NCBI GenBank assembly: GCA_964057225.1
Contig: OZ059900.1
Span: 14,585,638-14,649,637 of the forward strand
Origin: Auanema rhodensis
Lineage: Eukaryota; Nematoda; Chromadorea; Rhabditida; Rhabditidae
Length of the DNA stretch: 64,000 bases
Direction: 5' to 3'
Shown: one piece after another, positions 1 through 10,293 of the stretch
Numbering within the stretch: position 1 is the stretch's first letter
Layout of the letters: every line of letters starts with the position of its first letter
Translations under genes and position numbers: made by a program
The notes under the pieces: generated by a model
Told to the model about the DNA's origin: nothing
What the model saw: only the letters and a program-made list of their open reading frames with translations
Database searches by the model: none

Positions 1-8
1 CAATTGTT

Positions 9-143
9 CATTGTAACACCAAACTTCAATTAGCTCTTTGAGTAAAGTAGGCCATAAATCAAGATATGTTAGAGACAGTGTTTCATTTTTCTACTTTAAT
101 TCAAACTCACACTCTTAATGAAAGTTTCTAAGTGCAAATTCAA
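9..143 (+). promoter_or_regulatory. Conserved 5' flank of the unit (representative)
   Basis: This flank recurs before every gene with very few changes. Variants are gagtaaag, gattaaag or gtgtaaag about 100 bp upstream, cataaatc or catgaatc, and ctaagtg or ctgagtg close to the gene. An A/T-rich stretch with taatga lies about 25-30 bp before the gene, where TFIIIB binds on Pol III genes, and caa sits directly against the first base. The flank is more uniform than the 3' spacer. That may reflect function or just the tracts used in gene conversion. No classical TATA box is seen. Confidence 0.5.
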
Positions 144-150
144 TCCTCGG

Positions 151-161
151 TAGTATAGTGG
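151..161 (+). promoter_or_regulatory. Internal A box (representative, unit 1)
   Basis: TAGTATAGTGG fits the Pol III A-box pattern TRGYNNARNNG. It lies at the same offset, start +7 to +17, in every copy. Five copies (units 81, 83, 86, 90, 93) carry A14T, which breaks the conserved A of the box. Confidence 0.9.
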
Positions 162-193
162 TGAGTATCCGCGTCTGTCACATGCGAGACCCG

Positions 194-204
194 GGTTCAA
201 TTCC
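194..204 (+). promoter_or_regulatory. Internal B box (representative, unit 1)
   Basis: GGTTCAATTCC fits the TFIIIC B-box pattern GWTCRANNC. It lies at start +50 to +60 in all copies. The thirteen T54A copies read GGATCAATTCC, which still fits the W position. Unit 134 reads GGTTGAATTCC and loses the key C. Confidence 0.92.
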
Positions 205-219
205 CGGCCGGGGAGAATG

Positions 220-224
220 TTTTT
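220..224 (+). terminator. Pol III T-run terminator, T5 (representative, unit 1)
   Basis: Five T residues begin five bases after the last tRNA base, preceded by aatg. By my reading 132 of 146 units have T5. The other fourteen have a T-to-C change that leaves T4 (units 4, 6, 12, 14, 62, 112, 116, 119, 120, 123, 124, 127, 130, 131). Confidence 0.93.
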
Positions 225-256
225 GTTCTGATTCATCGTTATTGAATGTTATGCTA

Positions 257-266
257 TTTTTGTTTT
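257..266 (+). terminator. Possible back-up Pol III terminator (representative, unit 1)
   Basis: TTTTTGTTTT lies about 42 bp after the gene and is present in nearly every unit. It could stop polymerase that reads through the first T-run. Unit 68 has its T5 broken here (gctaattttg). Confidence 0.5.
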
Positions 267-581
267 CTTCAAAAAGTCGGATAAAGACGATAATTATTAG
301 AAAAAAGATTGTTTTAAACTTTCTGCTTTTTCAAAAGTGATTTGAGCTTGTGATTTTTTTTAAATTTTCAAACATTTCTATTTAATTTAAGTGTTCTATC
401 TTAATTACGATGAAAAAAATTGATACGTCAGCGTTTATCAATCGTTAATTGTAACACCAAACTTCAATTAGCTCTTTGAGTAAAGTAGGCCATAAATCAA
501 GATATGTTAGAGACAGTGTTTCATTTTTCTACTTTAATTCAAACTCACACTCTTAATGAAAGTTTCTAAGTGCAAATTCAA

Positions 582-653
582 TCCTCGGTAGTATAGTGGT
601 GAGTATCCGCGTCTGTCACATGCGAGACCCGGGTTCAATTCCCGGCCGGGGAG
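582..653 (+). tRNA. tRNA-Asp-GTC: tRNA-Asp(GTC), unit 2 (consensus)
   Basis: Identical to unit 1, with a T5 stop. The spacer carries ctgctgtttc, as in units 3, 9 and 10. Next copy 438 bp on. Confidence 0.97.
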
Positions 654-1019
654 AATGTTTTTGTTCTGATTCATCGTTATTGAATGTTATGCTATTTTTG
701 TTTTCTTCAAAAAGTCGGATAAAGACGATAATTATTAGAAAAAAGATTGTTTTAAACTTTCTGCTGTTTCAAAAGTGATTTGAGCTTGTGATTTTTTTTA
801 AATTTTCAAACATTTCTATTTAATTTAAGTGTTCTATCTTAATTACGATGAAAAAAATTGATACGTCAGCGTTTATCAATCGTTAATTGTAACACCAAAC
901 TTCAATTAGCTCTTTGAGTAAAGTAGGCCATAAATCAAGATATGTTAGAGACAGTGTTTCATTTTTCTACTTTAATTCAAACTCACACTCTTAATGAAAG
1001 TTTCTAAGTGCAAATTCAA

Positions 1020-1091
1020 TCCTCGGTAGTATAGTGGTGAGTATCCGCGTCTGTCACATGCGAGACCCGGGTTCAATTCCCGGCCGGGGAG
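1020..1091 (+). tRNA. tRNA-Asp-GTC: tRNA-Asp(GTC), unit 3 (consensus)
   Basis: Consensus gene with T5. The spacer is the ctgctgtttc type. The next 5' flank has the rare gtagaccat. Confidence 0.97.
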
Positions 1092-1457
1092 AATGTTTTT
1101 GTTCTGATTCATCGTTATTGAATGTTATGCTATTTTTGTTTTCTTCAAAAAGTCGGATAAAGACGATAATTATTAGAAAAAAGATTGTTTTAAACTTTCT
1201 GCTGTTTCAAAAGTGATTTGAGCTTGTGATTTTTTTTAAATTTTCAAACATTTCTATTTAATTTAAGTGTTCTATCTTAATTACGATGAAAAAAATTGAT
1301 ACGTCAGCGTTTATCAATCGTTAATTGTAACACCAAACTTCAATTAGCTCTTTGAGTAAAGTAGACCATAAATCAAGATATGTTAGAGACAGTGTTTCAT
1401 TTTTCTACTTTAATTCAAACTCACACTCTTAATGAAAGTTTCTAAGTGCAAATTCAA

Positions 1458-1529
1458 TCCTCGGTAGTATAGTGGTGAGTATCCGCGTCTGTCACATGCG
1501 AGACCCGGGTTCAATTCCCGGCCGGGGAG
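1458..1529 (+). tRNA. tRNA-Asp-GTC: tRNA-Asp(GTC), unit 4 (consensus)
   Basis: Consensus gene, but the first stop is only T4. Linked spacer marks are catcattattg and gtggtttg. Confidence 0.97.
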
Positions 1530-1534
1530 AATGC

Positions 1535-1538
1535 TTTT
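1535..1538 (+). terminator. Shortened T4 terminator variant (representative, unit 4)
   Basis: Here the spacer after the gene reads aatgCTTTTg, so the first run is T4 rather than T5. T4 is near the minimum for Pol III termination in animals. In most such units the change is linked to catcattattg and gtggtttg further downstream. Confidence 0.85.
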
Positions 1539-1895
1539 GTTCTGATTCATCATTATTGAATGTTATGCTATTTTTGTTTTCTTCAAAAAGTCGGATAAAG
1601 ACGATAATTATTAGAAAAAAGATTGTTTTAAACTTTCTGCTTTTTCAAAAGTGGTTTGAGCTTGTGATTTTTTTTAAATTTTCAAACATTTCTATTTAAT
1701 TTAAGTGTTCTATCTTAATTACGATGAAAAAAATTGATACGTCAGCGTTTATCAATCGTTAATTGTAACACCAAACTTCAATTAGCTCTTTGAGTAAAGT
1801 AGGCCATAAATCAAGATATGTTAGAGACAGTGTTTCATTTTTCTACTTTAATTCAAACTCACACTCTTAATGAAAGTTTCTAAGTGCAAATTCAA

Positions 1896-1967
1896 TCCTC
1901 GGTAGTATAGTGGTGAGTATCCGCGTCTGTCACATGCGAGACCCGGGTTCAATTCCCGGCCGGGGAG
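1896..1967 (+). tRNA. tRNA-Asp-GTC: tRNA-Asp(GTC), unit 5 (consensus)
   Basis: Consensus gene with T5. The spacer is the divergent gaattaaaaag type with ttcaacag and a ggaacgtc tail. Confidence 0.97.
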
Positions 1968-2333
1968 AATGTTTTTGTTCTGATTCATCGTTATTGAATG
2001 TTATGCTATTTTTGTTTTCTTCCAAAAGTCGAATTAAAAAGATAATTATTAGAAAAAAGGTTATTTTAAACTTTCTGTTTTTTCAACAGTGATTTGAGCT
2101 TGTGATATTTTCTAAATTTTTAAACATTTCCATTTAATTTAAGTATTCTATCTCAATTACGATGAAAAAAAATGGAACGTCAGCGTTAATCAATTGTTCA
2201 TTGTAACACCAAACTTCAATTAGCTCTTTGAGTAAAGTAGGCCATAAATCAAGATATGTTAGAGACAGTGTTTCATTTTTCTACTTTAATTCAAACTCAC
2301 ACTCTTAATGAAAGTTTCTAAGTGCAAATTCAA

Positions 2334-2405
2334 TCCTCGGTAGTATAGTGGTGAGTATCCGCGTCTGTCACATGCGAGACCCGGGTTCAATTCCCGGCCG
2401 GGGAG
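2334..2405 (+). tRNA. tRNA-Asp-GTC: tRNA-Asp(GTC), unit 6 (consensus)
   Basis: Consensus gene with a T4 stop but without the other marks of the unit 4 type, so T4 has been separated from them here. Confidence 0.97.
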
Positions 2406-2771
2406 AATGCTTTTGTTCTGATTCATCGTTATTGAATGTTATGCTATTTTTGTTTTCTTCAAAAAGTCGGATAAAGACGATAATTATTAGAAAAAAGATT
2501 GTTTTAAACTTTCTGCTTTTTCAAAAGTGATTTGAGCTTGTGATTTTTTTTAAATTTTCAAACATTTCTATTTAATTTAAGTGTTCTATCTTAATTACGA
2601 TGAAAAAAATTAAAACGTCAGCGTTAATCAATTGTTCATTCTAACACCAAACTTCAATTAGCTCTTTGAGTAAAGTAGGCCATAAATCAAGATATGTTAG
2701 AGACAGTGTTTCATTTTTCTACTTTAATTCAAACTCACACTCTTAATGAAAGTTTCTAAGTGCAAATTCAA

Positions 2772-2843
2772 TCCTCGGTAGTATAGTGGTGAGTATCCGC
2801 GTCTGTCACATGCGAGACCCGGGTTCAATTCCCGGCCGGGGAG
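2772..2843 (+). tRNA. tRNA-Asp-GTC: tRNA-Asp(GTC), unit 7 (consensus)
   Basis: Consensus gene with T5. Spacer type as in unit 5. Confidence 0.97.
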
Positions 2844-3209
2844 AATGTTTTTGTTCTGATTCATCGTTATTGAATGTTATGCTATTTTTGTTTTCTTCCA
2901 AAAGTCGAATTAAAAAGATAATTATTAGAAAAAAGGTTATTTTAAACTTTCTGTTTTTTCAACAGTGATTTGAGCTTGTGATATTTTCTAAATTTTTAAA
3001 CATTTCCATTTAATTTAAGTATTCTATCTCAATTACGATGAAAAAAAATGGAACGTCAGCGTTAATCAATTGTTCATTGTAACACCAAACTTCAATTAGC
3101 TCTTTGAGTAAAGTAGGCCATAAATCAAGATATGTTAGAGACAGTGTTTCATTTTTCTACTTTAATTCAAACTCACACTCTTAATGAAAGTTTCTAAGTG
3201 CAAATTCAA

Positions 3210-3281
3210 TCCTCGGTAGTATAGTGGTGAGTATCCGCGTCTGTCACATGCGAGACCCGGGTTCAATTCCCGGCCGGGGAG
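3210..3281 (+). tRNA. tRNA-Asp-GTC: tRNA-Asp(GTC), unit 8 (consensus)
   Basis: Consensus gene with T5. Counterpart of unit 1 at 3,066 bp. Confidence 0.97.
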
Positions 3282-3647
3282 AATGTTTTTGTTCTGATTC
3301 ATCGTTATTGAATGTTATGCTATTTTTGTTTTCTTCAAAAAGTCGGATAAAGACGATAATTATTAGAAAAAAGATTGTTTTAAACTTTCTGCTTTTTCAA
3401 AAGTGATTTGAGCTTGTGATTTTTTTTAAATTTTCAAACATTTCTATTTAATTTAAGTGTTCTATCTTAATTACGATGAAAAAAATTGATACGTCAGCGT
3501 TTATCAATCGTTAATTGTAACACCAAACTTCAATTAGCTCTTTGAGTAAAGTAGGCCATAAATCAAGATATGTTAGAGACAGTGTTTCATTTTTCTACTT
3601 TAATTCAAACTCACACTCTTAATGAAAGTTTCTAAGTGCAAATTCAA

Positions 3648-3719
3648 TCCTCGGTAGTATAGTGGTGAGTATCCGCGTCTGTCACATGCGAGACCCGGGT
3701 TCAATTCCCGGCCGGGGAG
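3648..3719 (+). tRNA. tRNA-Asp-GTC: tRNA-Asp(GTC), unit 9 (consensus)
   Basis: Consensus gene with T5. Counterpart of unit 2, sharing ctgctgtttc. Confidence 0.97.
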
Positions 3720-4085
3720 AATGTTTTTGTTCTGATTCATCGTTATTGAATGTTATGCTATTTTTGTTTTCTTCAAAAAGTCGGATAAAGACGATAATTA
3801 TTAGAAAAAAGATTGTTTTAAACTTTCTGCTGTTTCAAAAGTGATTTGAGCTTGTGATTTTTTTTAAATTTTCAAACATTTCTATTTAATTTAAGTGTTC
3901 TATCTTAATTACGATGAAAAAAATTGATACGTCAGCGTTTATCAATCGTTAATTGTAACACCAAACTTCAATTAGCTCTTTGAGTAAAGTAGGCCATAAA
4001 TCAAGATATGTTAGAGACAGTGTTTCATTTTTCTACTTTAATTCAAACTCACACTCTTAATGAAAGTTTCTAAGTGCAAATTCAA

Positions 4086-4157
4086 TCCTCGGTAGTATAG
4101 TGGTGAGTATCCGCGTCTGTCACATGCGAGACCCGGGTTCAATTCCCGGCCGGGGAG
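4086..4157 (+). tRNA. tRNA-Asp-GTC: tRNA-Asp(GTC), unit 10 (consensus)
   Basis: Consensus gene with T5. Counterpart of unit 3; the next flank repeats gtagaccat. Confidence 0.97.
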
Positions 4158-4523
4158 AATGTTTTTGTTCTGATTCATCGTTATTGAATGTTATGCTATT
4201 TTTGTTTTCTTCAAAAAGTCGGATAAAGACGATAATTATTAGAAAAAAGATTGTTTTAAACTTTCTGCTGTTTCAAAAGTGATTTGAGCTTGTGATTTTT
4301 TTTAAATTTTCAAACATTTCTATTTAATTTAAGTGTTCTATCTTAATTACGATGAAAAAAATTGATACGTCAGCGTTTATCAATCGTTAATTGTAACACC
4401 AAACTTCAATTAGCTCTTTGAGTAAAGTAGACCATAAATCAAGATATGTTAGAGACAGTGTTTCATTTTTCTACTTTAATTCAAACTCACACTCTTAATG
4501 AAAGTTTCTAAGTGCAAATTCAA

Positions 4524-4595
4524 TCCTCGGTAGTATAGTGGTGAGTATCCGCGTCTGTCACATGCGAGACCCGGGTTCAATTCCCGGCCGGGGAG
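4524..4595 (+). tRNA. tRNA-Asp-GTC: tRNA-Asp(GTC), unit 11 (consensus)
   Basis: Consensus gene with T5. Its flank matches unit 4 but its spacer does not, so the unit looks recombinant. The T7 tract makes the period 437 bp. Confidence 0.97.
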
Positions 4596-4960
4596 AATGT
4601 TTTTGTTCTGATTCATCGTTATTGAATGTTATGCTATTTTTGTTTTCTTCAAAAAGTCGGATAAAAACGATAATTATTAGAAAAAAGATTGTTTTAAACT
4701 TTCTGCTTTTTCAAAAGTGATTTGAGCTTGTGATTTTTTTAAATTCTTAAACATTTCCATTTAATTTAAATGTTCTATCTCAATTACGATGAAAAAAGTT
4801 GAAACGTCAGCGTTAATCAATTGTTCATTCTAACACCAAACTTCAATTAGCTCTTTGAGTAAAGTAGGCCATAAATCAAGATATGTTAGAGACAGTGTTT
4901 CATTTTTCTACTTTAATTCAAACTCACACTCTTAATGAAAGTTTCTAAGTGCAAATTCAA

Positions 4961-5032
4961 TCCTCGGTAGTATAGTGGTGAGTATCCGCGTCTGTCACAT
5001 GCGAGACCCGGGTTCAATTCCCGGCCGGGGAG
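4961..5032 (+). tRNA. tRNA-Asp-GTC: tRNA-Asp(GTC), unit 12 (consensus)
   Basis: Consensus gene with a T4 stop. Spacer as in unit 4. Confidence 0.97.
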
Positions 5033-5398
5033 AATGCTTTTGTTCTGATTCATCATTATTGAATGTTATGCTATTTTTGTTTTCTTCAAAAAGTCGGATA
5101 AAGACGATAATTATTAGAAAAAAGATTGTTTTAAACTTTCTGCTTTTTCAAAAGTGGTTTGAGCTTGTGATTTTTTTTAAATTTTCAAACATTTCTATTT
5201 AATTTAAGTGTTCTATCTTAATTACGATGAAAAAAATTGATACGTCAGCGTTTATCAATCGTTAATTGTAACACCAAACTTCAATTAGCTCTTTGAGTAA
5301 AGTAGGCCATAAATCAAGATATGTTAGAGACAGTGTTTCATTTTTCTACTTTAATTCAAACTCACACTCTTAATGAAAGTTTCTAAGTGCAAATTCAA

Positions 5399-5470
5399 TC
5401 CTCGGTAGTATAGTGGTGAGTATCCGCGTCTGTCACATGCGAGACCCGGGTTCAATTCCCGGCCGGGGAG
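5399..5470 (+). tRNA. tRNA-Asp-GTC: tRNA-Asp(GTC), unit 13 (consensus)
   Basis: Consensus gene with T5. Spacer as in unit 5, including ttcaacag. Confidence 0.97.
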
Positions 5471-5836
5471 AATGTTTTTGTTCTGATTCATCGTTATTGA
5501 ATGTTATGCTATTTTTGTTTTCTTCCAAAAGTCGAATTAAAAAGATAATTATTAGAAAAAAGGTTATTTTAAACTTTCTGTTTTTTCAACAGTGATTTGA
5601 GCTTGTGATATTTTCTAAATTTTTAAACATTTCCATTTAATTTAAGTATTCTATCTCAATTACGATGAAAAAAAATGGAACGTCAGCGTTAATCAATTGT
5701 TCATTGTAACACCAAACTTCAATTAGCTCTTTGAGTAAAGTAGGCCATAAATCAAGATATGTTAGAGACAGTGTTTCATTTTTCTACTTTAATTCAAACT
5801 CACACTCTTAATGAAAGTTTCTAAGTGCAAATTCAA

Positions 5837-5908
5837 TCCTCGGTAGTATAGTGGTGAGTATCCGCGTCTGTCACATGCGAGACCCGGGTTCAATTCCCGG
5901 CCGGGGAG
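5837..5908 (+). tRNA. tRNA-Asp-GTC: tRNA-Asp(GTC), unit 14 (consensus)
   Basis: Consensus gene with a T4 stop, followed by ggataaaaacg and a gaaacgtc tail. Confidence 0.97.
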
Positions 5909-6274
5909 AATGCTTTTGTTCTGATTCATCGTTATTGAATGTTATGCTATTTTTGTTTTCTTCAAAAAGTCGGATAAAAACGATAATTATTAGAAAAAAG
6001 ATTGTTTTAAACTTTCTGCTTTTTCAAAAGTGATTTGAGCTTGTGATTTTTTTTAAATTCTTAAACATTTCCATTTAATTTAAATGTTCTATCTCAATTA
6101 CGATGAAAAAAATTGAAACGTCAGCGTTAATCAATTGTTCATTCTAACACCAAACTTCAATTAGCTCTTTGAGTAAAGTAGGCCATAAATCAAGATATGT
6201 TAGAGACAGTGTTTCATTTTTCTACTTTAATTCAAACTCACACTCTTAATGAAAGTTTCTAAGTGCAAATTCAA

Positions 6275-6346
6275 TCCTCGGTAGTATAGTGGTGAGTATC
6301 CGCGTCTGTCACATGCGAGACCCGGGTTCAATTCCCGGCCGGGGAG
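6275..6346 (+). tRNA. tRNA-Asp-GTC: tRNA-Asp(GTC), unit 15 (consensus)
   Basis: Consensus gene with T5. First of the units with gtggtttg plus ttttttcaaaattttc; the same type is seen in 16 and 37-39. Confidence 0.97.
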
Positions 6347-6712
6347 AATGTTTTTGTTCTGATTCATCGTTATTGAATGTTATGCTATTTTTGTTTTCTT
6401 CAAAAAGTCGGATAAAGACGATAATTATTAGAAAAAAGATTGTTTTAAACTTTCTGTTTTTTCAAAAGTGGTTTGAGCTTGTGATTTTTTCAAAATTTTC
6501 AAACATTTCTATTTAATTCAAGTGTTCTATCTTAATTACGATGAAAAAAATTGATACGTCAGCGTTTATCAATCGTTAATTGTAACACCAAACTTCAATT
6601 AGCTCTTTGAGTAAAGTAGGCCATAAATCAAGATATGTTAGAGACAGTGTTTCATTTTTCTACTTTAATTCAAACTCACACTCTTAATGAAAGTTTCTAA
6701 GTGCAAATTCAA

Positions 6713-6784
6713 TCCTCGGTAGTATAGTGGTGAGTATCCGCGTCTGTCACATGCGAGACCCGGGTTCAATTCCCGGCCGGGGAG
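6713..6784 (+). tRNA. tRNA-Asp-GTC: tRNA-Asp(GTC), unit 16 (consensus)
   Basis: Consensus gene with T5. Spacer as in unit 15. Confidence 0.97.
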
Positions 6785-7150
6785 AATGTTTTTGTTCTGA
6801 TTCATCGTTATTGAATGTTATGCTATTTTTGTTTTCTTCAAAAAGTCGGATAAAGACGATAATTATTAGAAAAAAGATTGTTTTAAACTTTCTGTTTTTT
6901 CAAAAGTGGTTTGAGCTTGTGATTTTTTCAAAATTTTCAAACATTTCTATTTAATTCAAGTGTTCTATCTTAATTACGATGAAAAAAATTGATACGTCAG
7001 CGTTTATCAATCGTTAATTGTAACACCAAACTTCAATTAGCTCTTTGAGTAAAGTAGGCCATAAATCAAGATATGTTAGAGACAGTGTTTCATTTTTCTA
7101 CTTTAATTCAAACTCACACTCTTAATGAAAGTTTCTAAGTGCAAATTCAA

Positions 7151-7222
7151 TCCTCGGTAGTATAGTGGTGAGTATCCGCGTCTGTCACATGCGAGACCCG
7201 GGTTCAATTCCCGGCCGGGGAG
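7151..7222 (+). tRNA. tRNA-Asp-GTC: tRNA-Asp(GTC), unit 17 (consensus)
   Basis: Consensus gene with T5. The T9 tract makes the period 439 bp. Confidence 0.97.
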
Positions 7223-7589
7223 AATGTTTTTGTTCTGATTCATCGTTATTGAATGTTATGCTATTTTTGTTTTCTTCAAAAAGTCGGATAAAAACGATAA
7301 TTATTAGAAAAAAGATTGTTTTAAACTTTCTGCTTTTTCAAAAGTGATTTGAGCTTGTGATTTTTTTTTAAATTTTCAAACATTTCTATTTAATTTAAAT
7401 GTTCTATCTTAATTACGATGAAAAAAATTGATACGTCAGCGTTTATCAATCGTTAATTGTAACACCAAACTTCAATTAGCTCTTTGAGTAAAGTAGGCCA
7501 TAAATCAAGATATGTTAGAGACAGTGTTTCATTTTTCTACTTTAATTCAAACTCACACTCTTAATGAAAGTTTCTAAGTGCAAATTCAA

Positions 7590-7661
7590 TCCTCGGTAGT
7601 ATAGTGGTGAGTATCCGCGTCTGTCACATGCGAGACCCGGGTTCAATTCCCGGCCGGGGAG
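7590..7661 (+). tRNA. tRNA-Asp-GTC: tRNA-Asp(GTC), unit 18 (consensus)
   Basis: Consensus gene with T5. Spacer mark gttataaac. Confidence 0.97.
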
Positions 7662-8027
7662 AATGTTTTTGTTCTGATTCATCGTTATTGAATGTTATGC
7701 TATTTTTGTTTTCTTCAAAAAGTCGGATAAAAACGATAATTATTAGAAAAAAGATTGTTATAAACTTTCTGCTTTTTCAAAAGTGATTTGAGCTTGTGAT
7801 TTTTTTTAAATTTTCAAACATTTCTATTTAATTTAAGTGTTCTATCTTAATTACGATGAAAAAAATTGATACGTCAGCGTTTATCAATCGTTAATTGTAA
7901 CACCAAACTTCAATTAGCTCTTTGAGTAAAGTAGGCCATAAATCAAGATATGTTAGAGACAGTGTTTCATTTTTCTACTTTAATTCAAACTCACACTCTT
8001 AATGAAAGTTTCTAAGTGCAAATTCAA

Positions 8028-8099
8028 TCCTCGGTAGTATAGTGGTGAGTATCCGCGTCTGTCACATGCGAGACCCGGGTTCAATTCCCGGCCGGGGAG
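8028..8099 (+). tRNA. tRNA-Asp-GTC: tRNA-Asp(GTC), unit 19 (consensus)
   Basis: Consensus gene with T5. Period 439 bp. Confidence 0.97.
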
Positions 8100-8466
8100 A
8101 ATGTTTTTGTTCTGATTCATCGTTATTGAATGTTATGCTATTTTTGTTTTCTTCAAAAAGTCGGATAAAAACGATAATTATTAGAAAAAAGATTGTTTTA
8201 AACTTTCTGCTTTTTCAAAAGTGATTTGAGCTTGTGATTTTTTTTTAAATTTTCAAACATTTCTATTTAATTTAAGTGTTCTATCTTAATTACGATGAAA
8301 AAAATTGATACGTCAGCGTTTATCAATCGTTAATTGTAACACCAAACTTCAATTAGCTCTTTGAGTAAAGTAGGCCATAAATCAAGATATGTTAGAGACA
8401 GTGTTTCATTTCTCTACTTTAATTCAAACTCACACTCTTAATGAAAGTTTCTAAGTGCAAATTCAA

Positions 8467-8538
8467 TCCTCGGTAGTATAGTGGTGAGTATCCGCGTCTG
8501 TCACATGCGAGACCCGGGTTCAATTCCCGGCCGGGGAG
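8467..8538 (+). tRNA. tRNA-Asp-GTC: tRNA-Asp(GTC), unit 20 (consensus)
   Basis: Consensus gene with T5. The 5' flank has catttctctac, also before units 23 and 43. Confidence 0.97.
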
Positions 8539-8905
8539 AATGTTTTTGTTCTGATTCATCGTTATTGAATGTTATGCTATTTTTGTTTTCTTCAAAAAGT
8601 CGGATAAAAACGATAATTATTAGAAAAAAGATTGTTTTAAACTTTCTGCTTTTTCAAAAGTGATTTGAGCTTGTGATTTTTTTTTAAATTTTCAAACATT
8701 TCTATTTAATTTAAATGTTCTATCTTAATTACGATGAAAAAAATTGATACGTCAGCGTTTATCAATCGTTAATTGTAACACCAAACTTCAATTAGCTCTT
8801 TGAGTAAAGTAGGCCATAAATCAAGATATGTTAGAGACAGTGTTTCATTTTTCTACTTTAATTCAAACTCACACTCTTAATGAAAGTTTCTAAGTGCAAA
8901 TTCAA

Positions 8906-8977
8906 TCCTCGGTAGTATAGTGGTGAGTATCCGCGTCTGTCACATGCGAGACCCGGGTTCAATTCCCGGCCGGGGAG
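8906..8977 (+). tRNA. tRNA-Asp-GTC: tRNA-Asp(GTC), unit 21 (consensus)
   Basis: Consensus gene with T5. Carries gttataaac, as unit 18 does 1,316 bp before. Confidence 0.97.
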
Positions 8978-9343
8978 AATGTTTTTGTTCTGATTCATCG
9001 TTATTGAATGTTATGCTATTTTTGTTTTCTTCAAAAAGTCGGATAAAAACGATAATTATTAGAAAAAAGATTGTTATAAACTTTCTGCTTTTTCAAAAGT
9101 GATTTGAGCTTGTGATTTTTTTTAAATTTTCAAACATTTCTATTTAATTTAAGTGTTCTATCTTAATTACGATGAAAAAAATTGATACGTCAGCGTTTAT
9201 CAATCGTTAATTGTAACACCAAACTTCAATTAGCTCTTTGAGTAAAGTAGGCCATAAATCAAGATATGTTAGAGACAGTGTTTCATTTTTCTACTTTAAT
9301 TCAAACTCACACTCTTAATGAAAGTTTCTAAGTGCAAATTCAA

Positions 9344-9415
9344 TCCTCGGTAGTATAGTGGTGAGTATCCGCGTCTGTCACATGCGAGACCCGGGTTCAA
9401 TTCCCGGCCGGGGAG
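9344..9415 (+). tRNA. tRNA-Asp-GTC: tRNA-Asp(GTC), unit 22 (consensus)
   Basis: Consensus gene with T5. Matches unit 19, and unit 42 in the large duplication. Confidence 0.97.
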
Positions 9416-9782
9416 AATGTTTTTGTTCTGATTCATCGTTATTGAATGTTATGCTATTTTTGTTTTCTTCAAAAAGTCGGATAAAAACGATAATTATTAG
9501 AAAAAAGATTGTTTTAAACTTTCTGCTTTTTCAAAAGTGATTTGAGCTTGTGATTTTTTTTTAAATTTTCAAACATTTCTATTTAATTTAAGTGTTCTAT
9601 CTTAATTACGATGAAAAAAATTGATACGTCAGCGTTTATCAATCGTTAATTGTAACACCAAACTTCAATTAGCTCTTTGAGTAAAGTAGGCCATAAATCA
9701 AGATATGTTAGAGACAGTGTTTCATTTCTCTACTTTAATTCAAACTCACACTCTTAATGAAAGTTTCTAAGTGCAAATTCAA

Positions 9783-9854
9783 TCCTCGGTAGTATAGTGG
9801 TGAGTATCCGCGTCTGTCACATGCGAGACCCGGGTTCAATTCCCGGCCGGGGAG
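9783..9854 (+). tRNA. tRNA-Asp-GTC: tRNA-Asp(GTC), unit 23 (consensus)
   Basis: Consensus gene with T5. The flank has tctctac and the spacer tail has taattgttc, both shared with unit 43. Confidence 0.97.
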
Positions 9855-10221
9855 AATGTTTTTGTTCTGATTCATCGTTATTGAATGTTATGCTATTTTT
9901 GTTTTCTTCAAAAAGTCGGATAAAAACGATAATTATTAGAAAAAAGATTGTTTTAAACTTTCTGCTTTTTCAAAAGTGATTTGAGCTTGTGATTTTTTTT
10001 TAAATTTTCAAACATTTCTATTTAATTTAATTGTTCTATCTTAATTACGATGAAAAAAATTGATACGTCAGCGTTTATCAATCGTTAATTGTAACACCAA
10101 ACTTCAATTAGCTCTTTGAGTAAAGTAGGCCATAAATCAAGATATGTTAGAGACAGTGTTTCATTTTTCTACTTTAATTCAAACTCACACTCTTAATGAA
10201 AGTTTCTAAGTGCAAATTCAA

Positions 10222-10293
10222 TCCTCGGTAGTATAGTGGTGAGTATCCGCGTCTGTCACATGCGAGACCCGGGTTCAATTCCCGGCCGGGGAG
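10222..10293 (+). tRNA. tRNA-Asp-GTC: tRNA-Asp(GTC), unit 24 (consensus)
   Basis: Consensus gene with T5. Spacer of the gaattaaaaag type, close to unit 5 but with ttcaaaag; same as unit 44. Confidence 0.97.

Larger units (their letters stand above)
144..215 (+). tRNA. tRNA-Asp-GTC: tRNA-Asp(GTC), unit 1 (consensus)
   Basis: Aspartate tRNA that reads GAY codons, transcribed by Pol III. The 72 nt fold as a full cloverleaf: acceptor 144-150 with 208-214 (one U4-G69 wobble), D arm GTAT with GTAT around an 8-nt loop, anticodon arm CGCGT with ATGCG (one G30-U40 wobble) around CTGTCAC with GTC at 34-36, and a T arm CCGGG with CCCGG around TTCAATT. The discriminator is G73. G34, U35, C36, C38, G73 and the G10-U25 pair are the AspRS identity set known from yeast, and C38 is the Dnmt2 site of tRNA-Asp. 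There is no intron and no encoded CCA. A and B boxes are intact and T5 follows. All later copies are described against this one. Confidence 0.98.
216..445 (+). other. 3' spacer of the unit (representative, unit 1), no gene seen
   Basis: About 230 bp of A/T-rich DNA between the gene and the next 5' flank. It holds the T-runs described above, a variable T7-T9 tract, and near its end an ACGTCA hexamer that I find in every unit. Three tail types occur just before the next flank: gatacgtc ending in cgttaattg, gaaacgtc ending in gttcattc, and ggaacgtc ending in gttcattg. No open frame of its own and no RNA-like fold is evident. Other spacers in the window are variants of this one and hold nothing further. 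Confidence 0.85.
144..4523 (+). repeat. Higher-order repeat: units 1-3 repeated as units 8-10
   Basis: Offset 3,066 bp (seven units). Units 2, 3, 9 and 10 alone carry ctgctgtttc. The register continues into the 5' flank of the next unit, where both copies carry a G-to-A change (gtagaccat) at 1365 and 4431. After that the match breaks: unit 11 differs from unit 4, whose body is found again in unit 12. Confidence 0.85.
1458..5903 (+). repeat. Higher-order repeat: units 4-5 (and part of 6) repeated as 12-13 (14)
   Basis: Offset 3,503 bp. Units 4 and 12 share the T4 stop and gtggtttg. Units 5 and 13 share gaattaaaaag and ttcaacag in the spacer. Units 6 and 14 share the T4 stop but differ further downstream. 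Confidence 0.8.
7590..10221 (+). repeat. Higher-order repeat: units 18-20 repeated as 21-23
   Basis: Two adjacent triplets with offset 1,316 bp. Units 18 and 21 carry gttataaac. Units 20 and 23 are both preceded by catttctctac. The second block of the large duplication (units 41-43) has this triplet only once, so this is a later duplication or a loss there. Confidence 0.85.

Noticed and set aside
144-215. Plant or yeast source
   Set aside because: As I recall them, plant and yeast tRNA-Asp differ at the acceptor and anticodon stems from this TCCTCG form, which is closer to animal genes. This is weak evidence and no species is claimed.
158-340. Open frames of 60-75 codons repeated in most units with nearly the same peptide
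   Set aside because: They start at a GTG inside the tRNA D loop and run through the anticodon and T arms into A/T-rich spacer. Their presence and length depend on stray spacer changes such as the 5-bp insertion or cttcataaag. They are by-products of the tRNA repeat.
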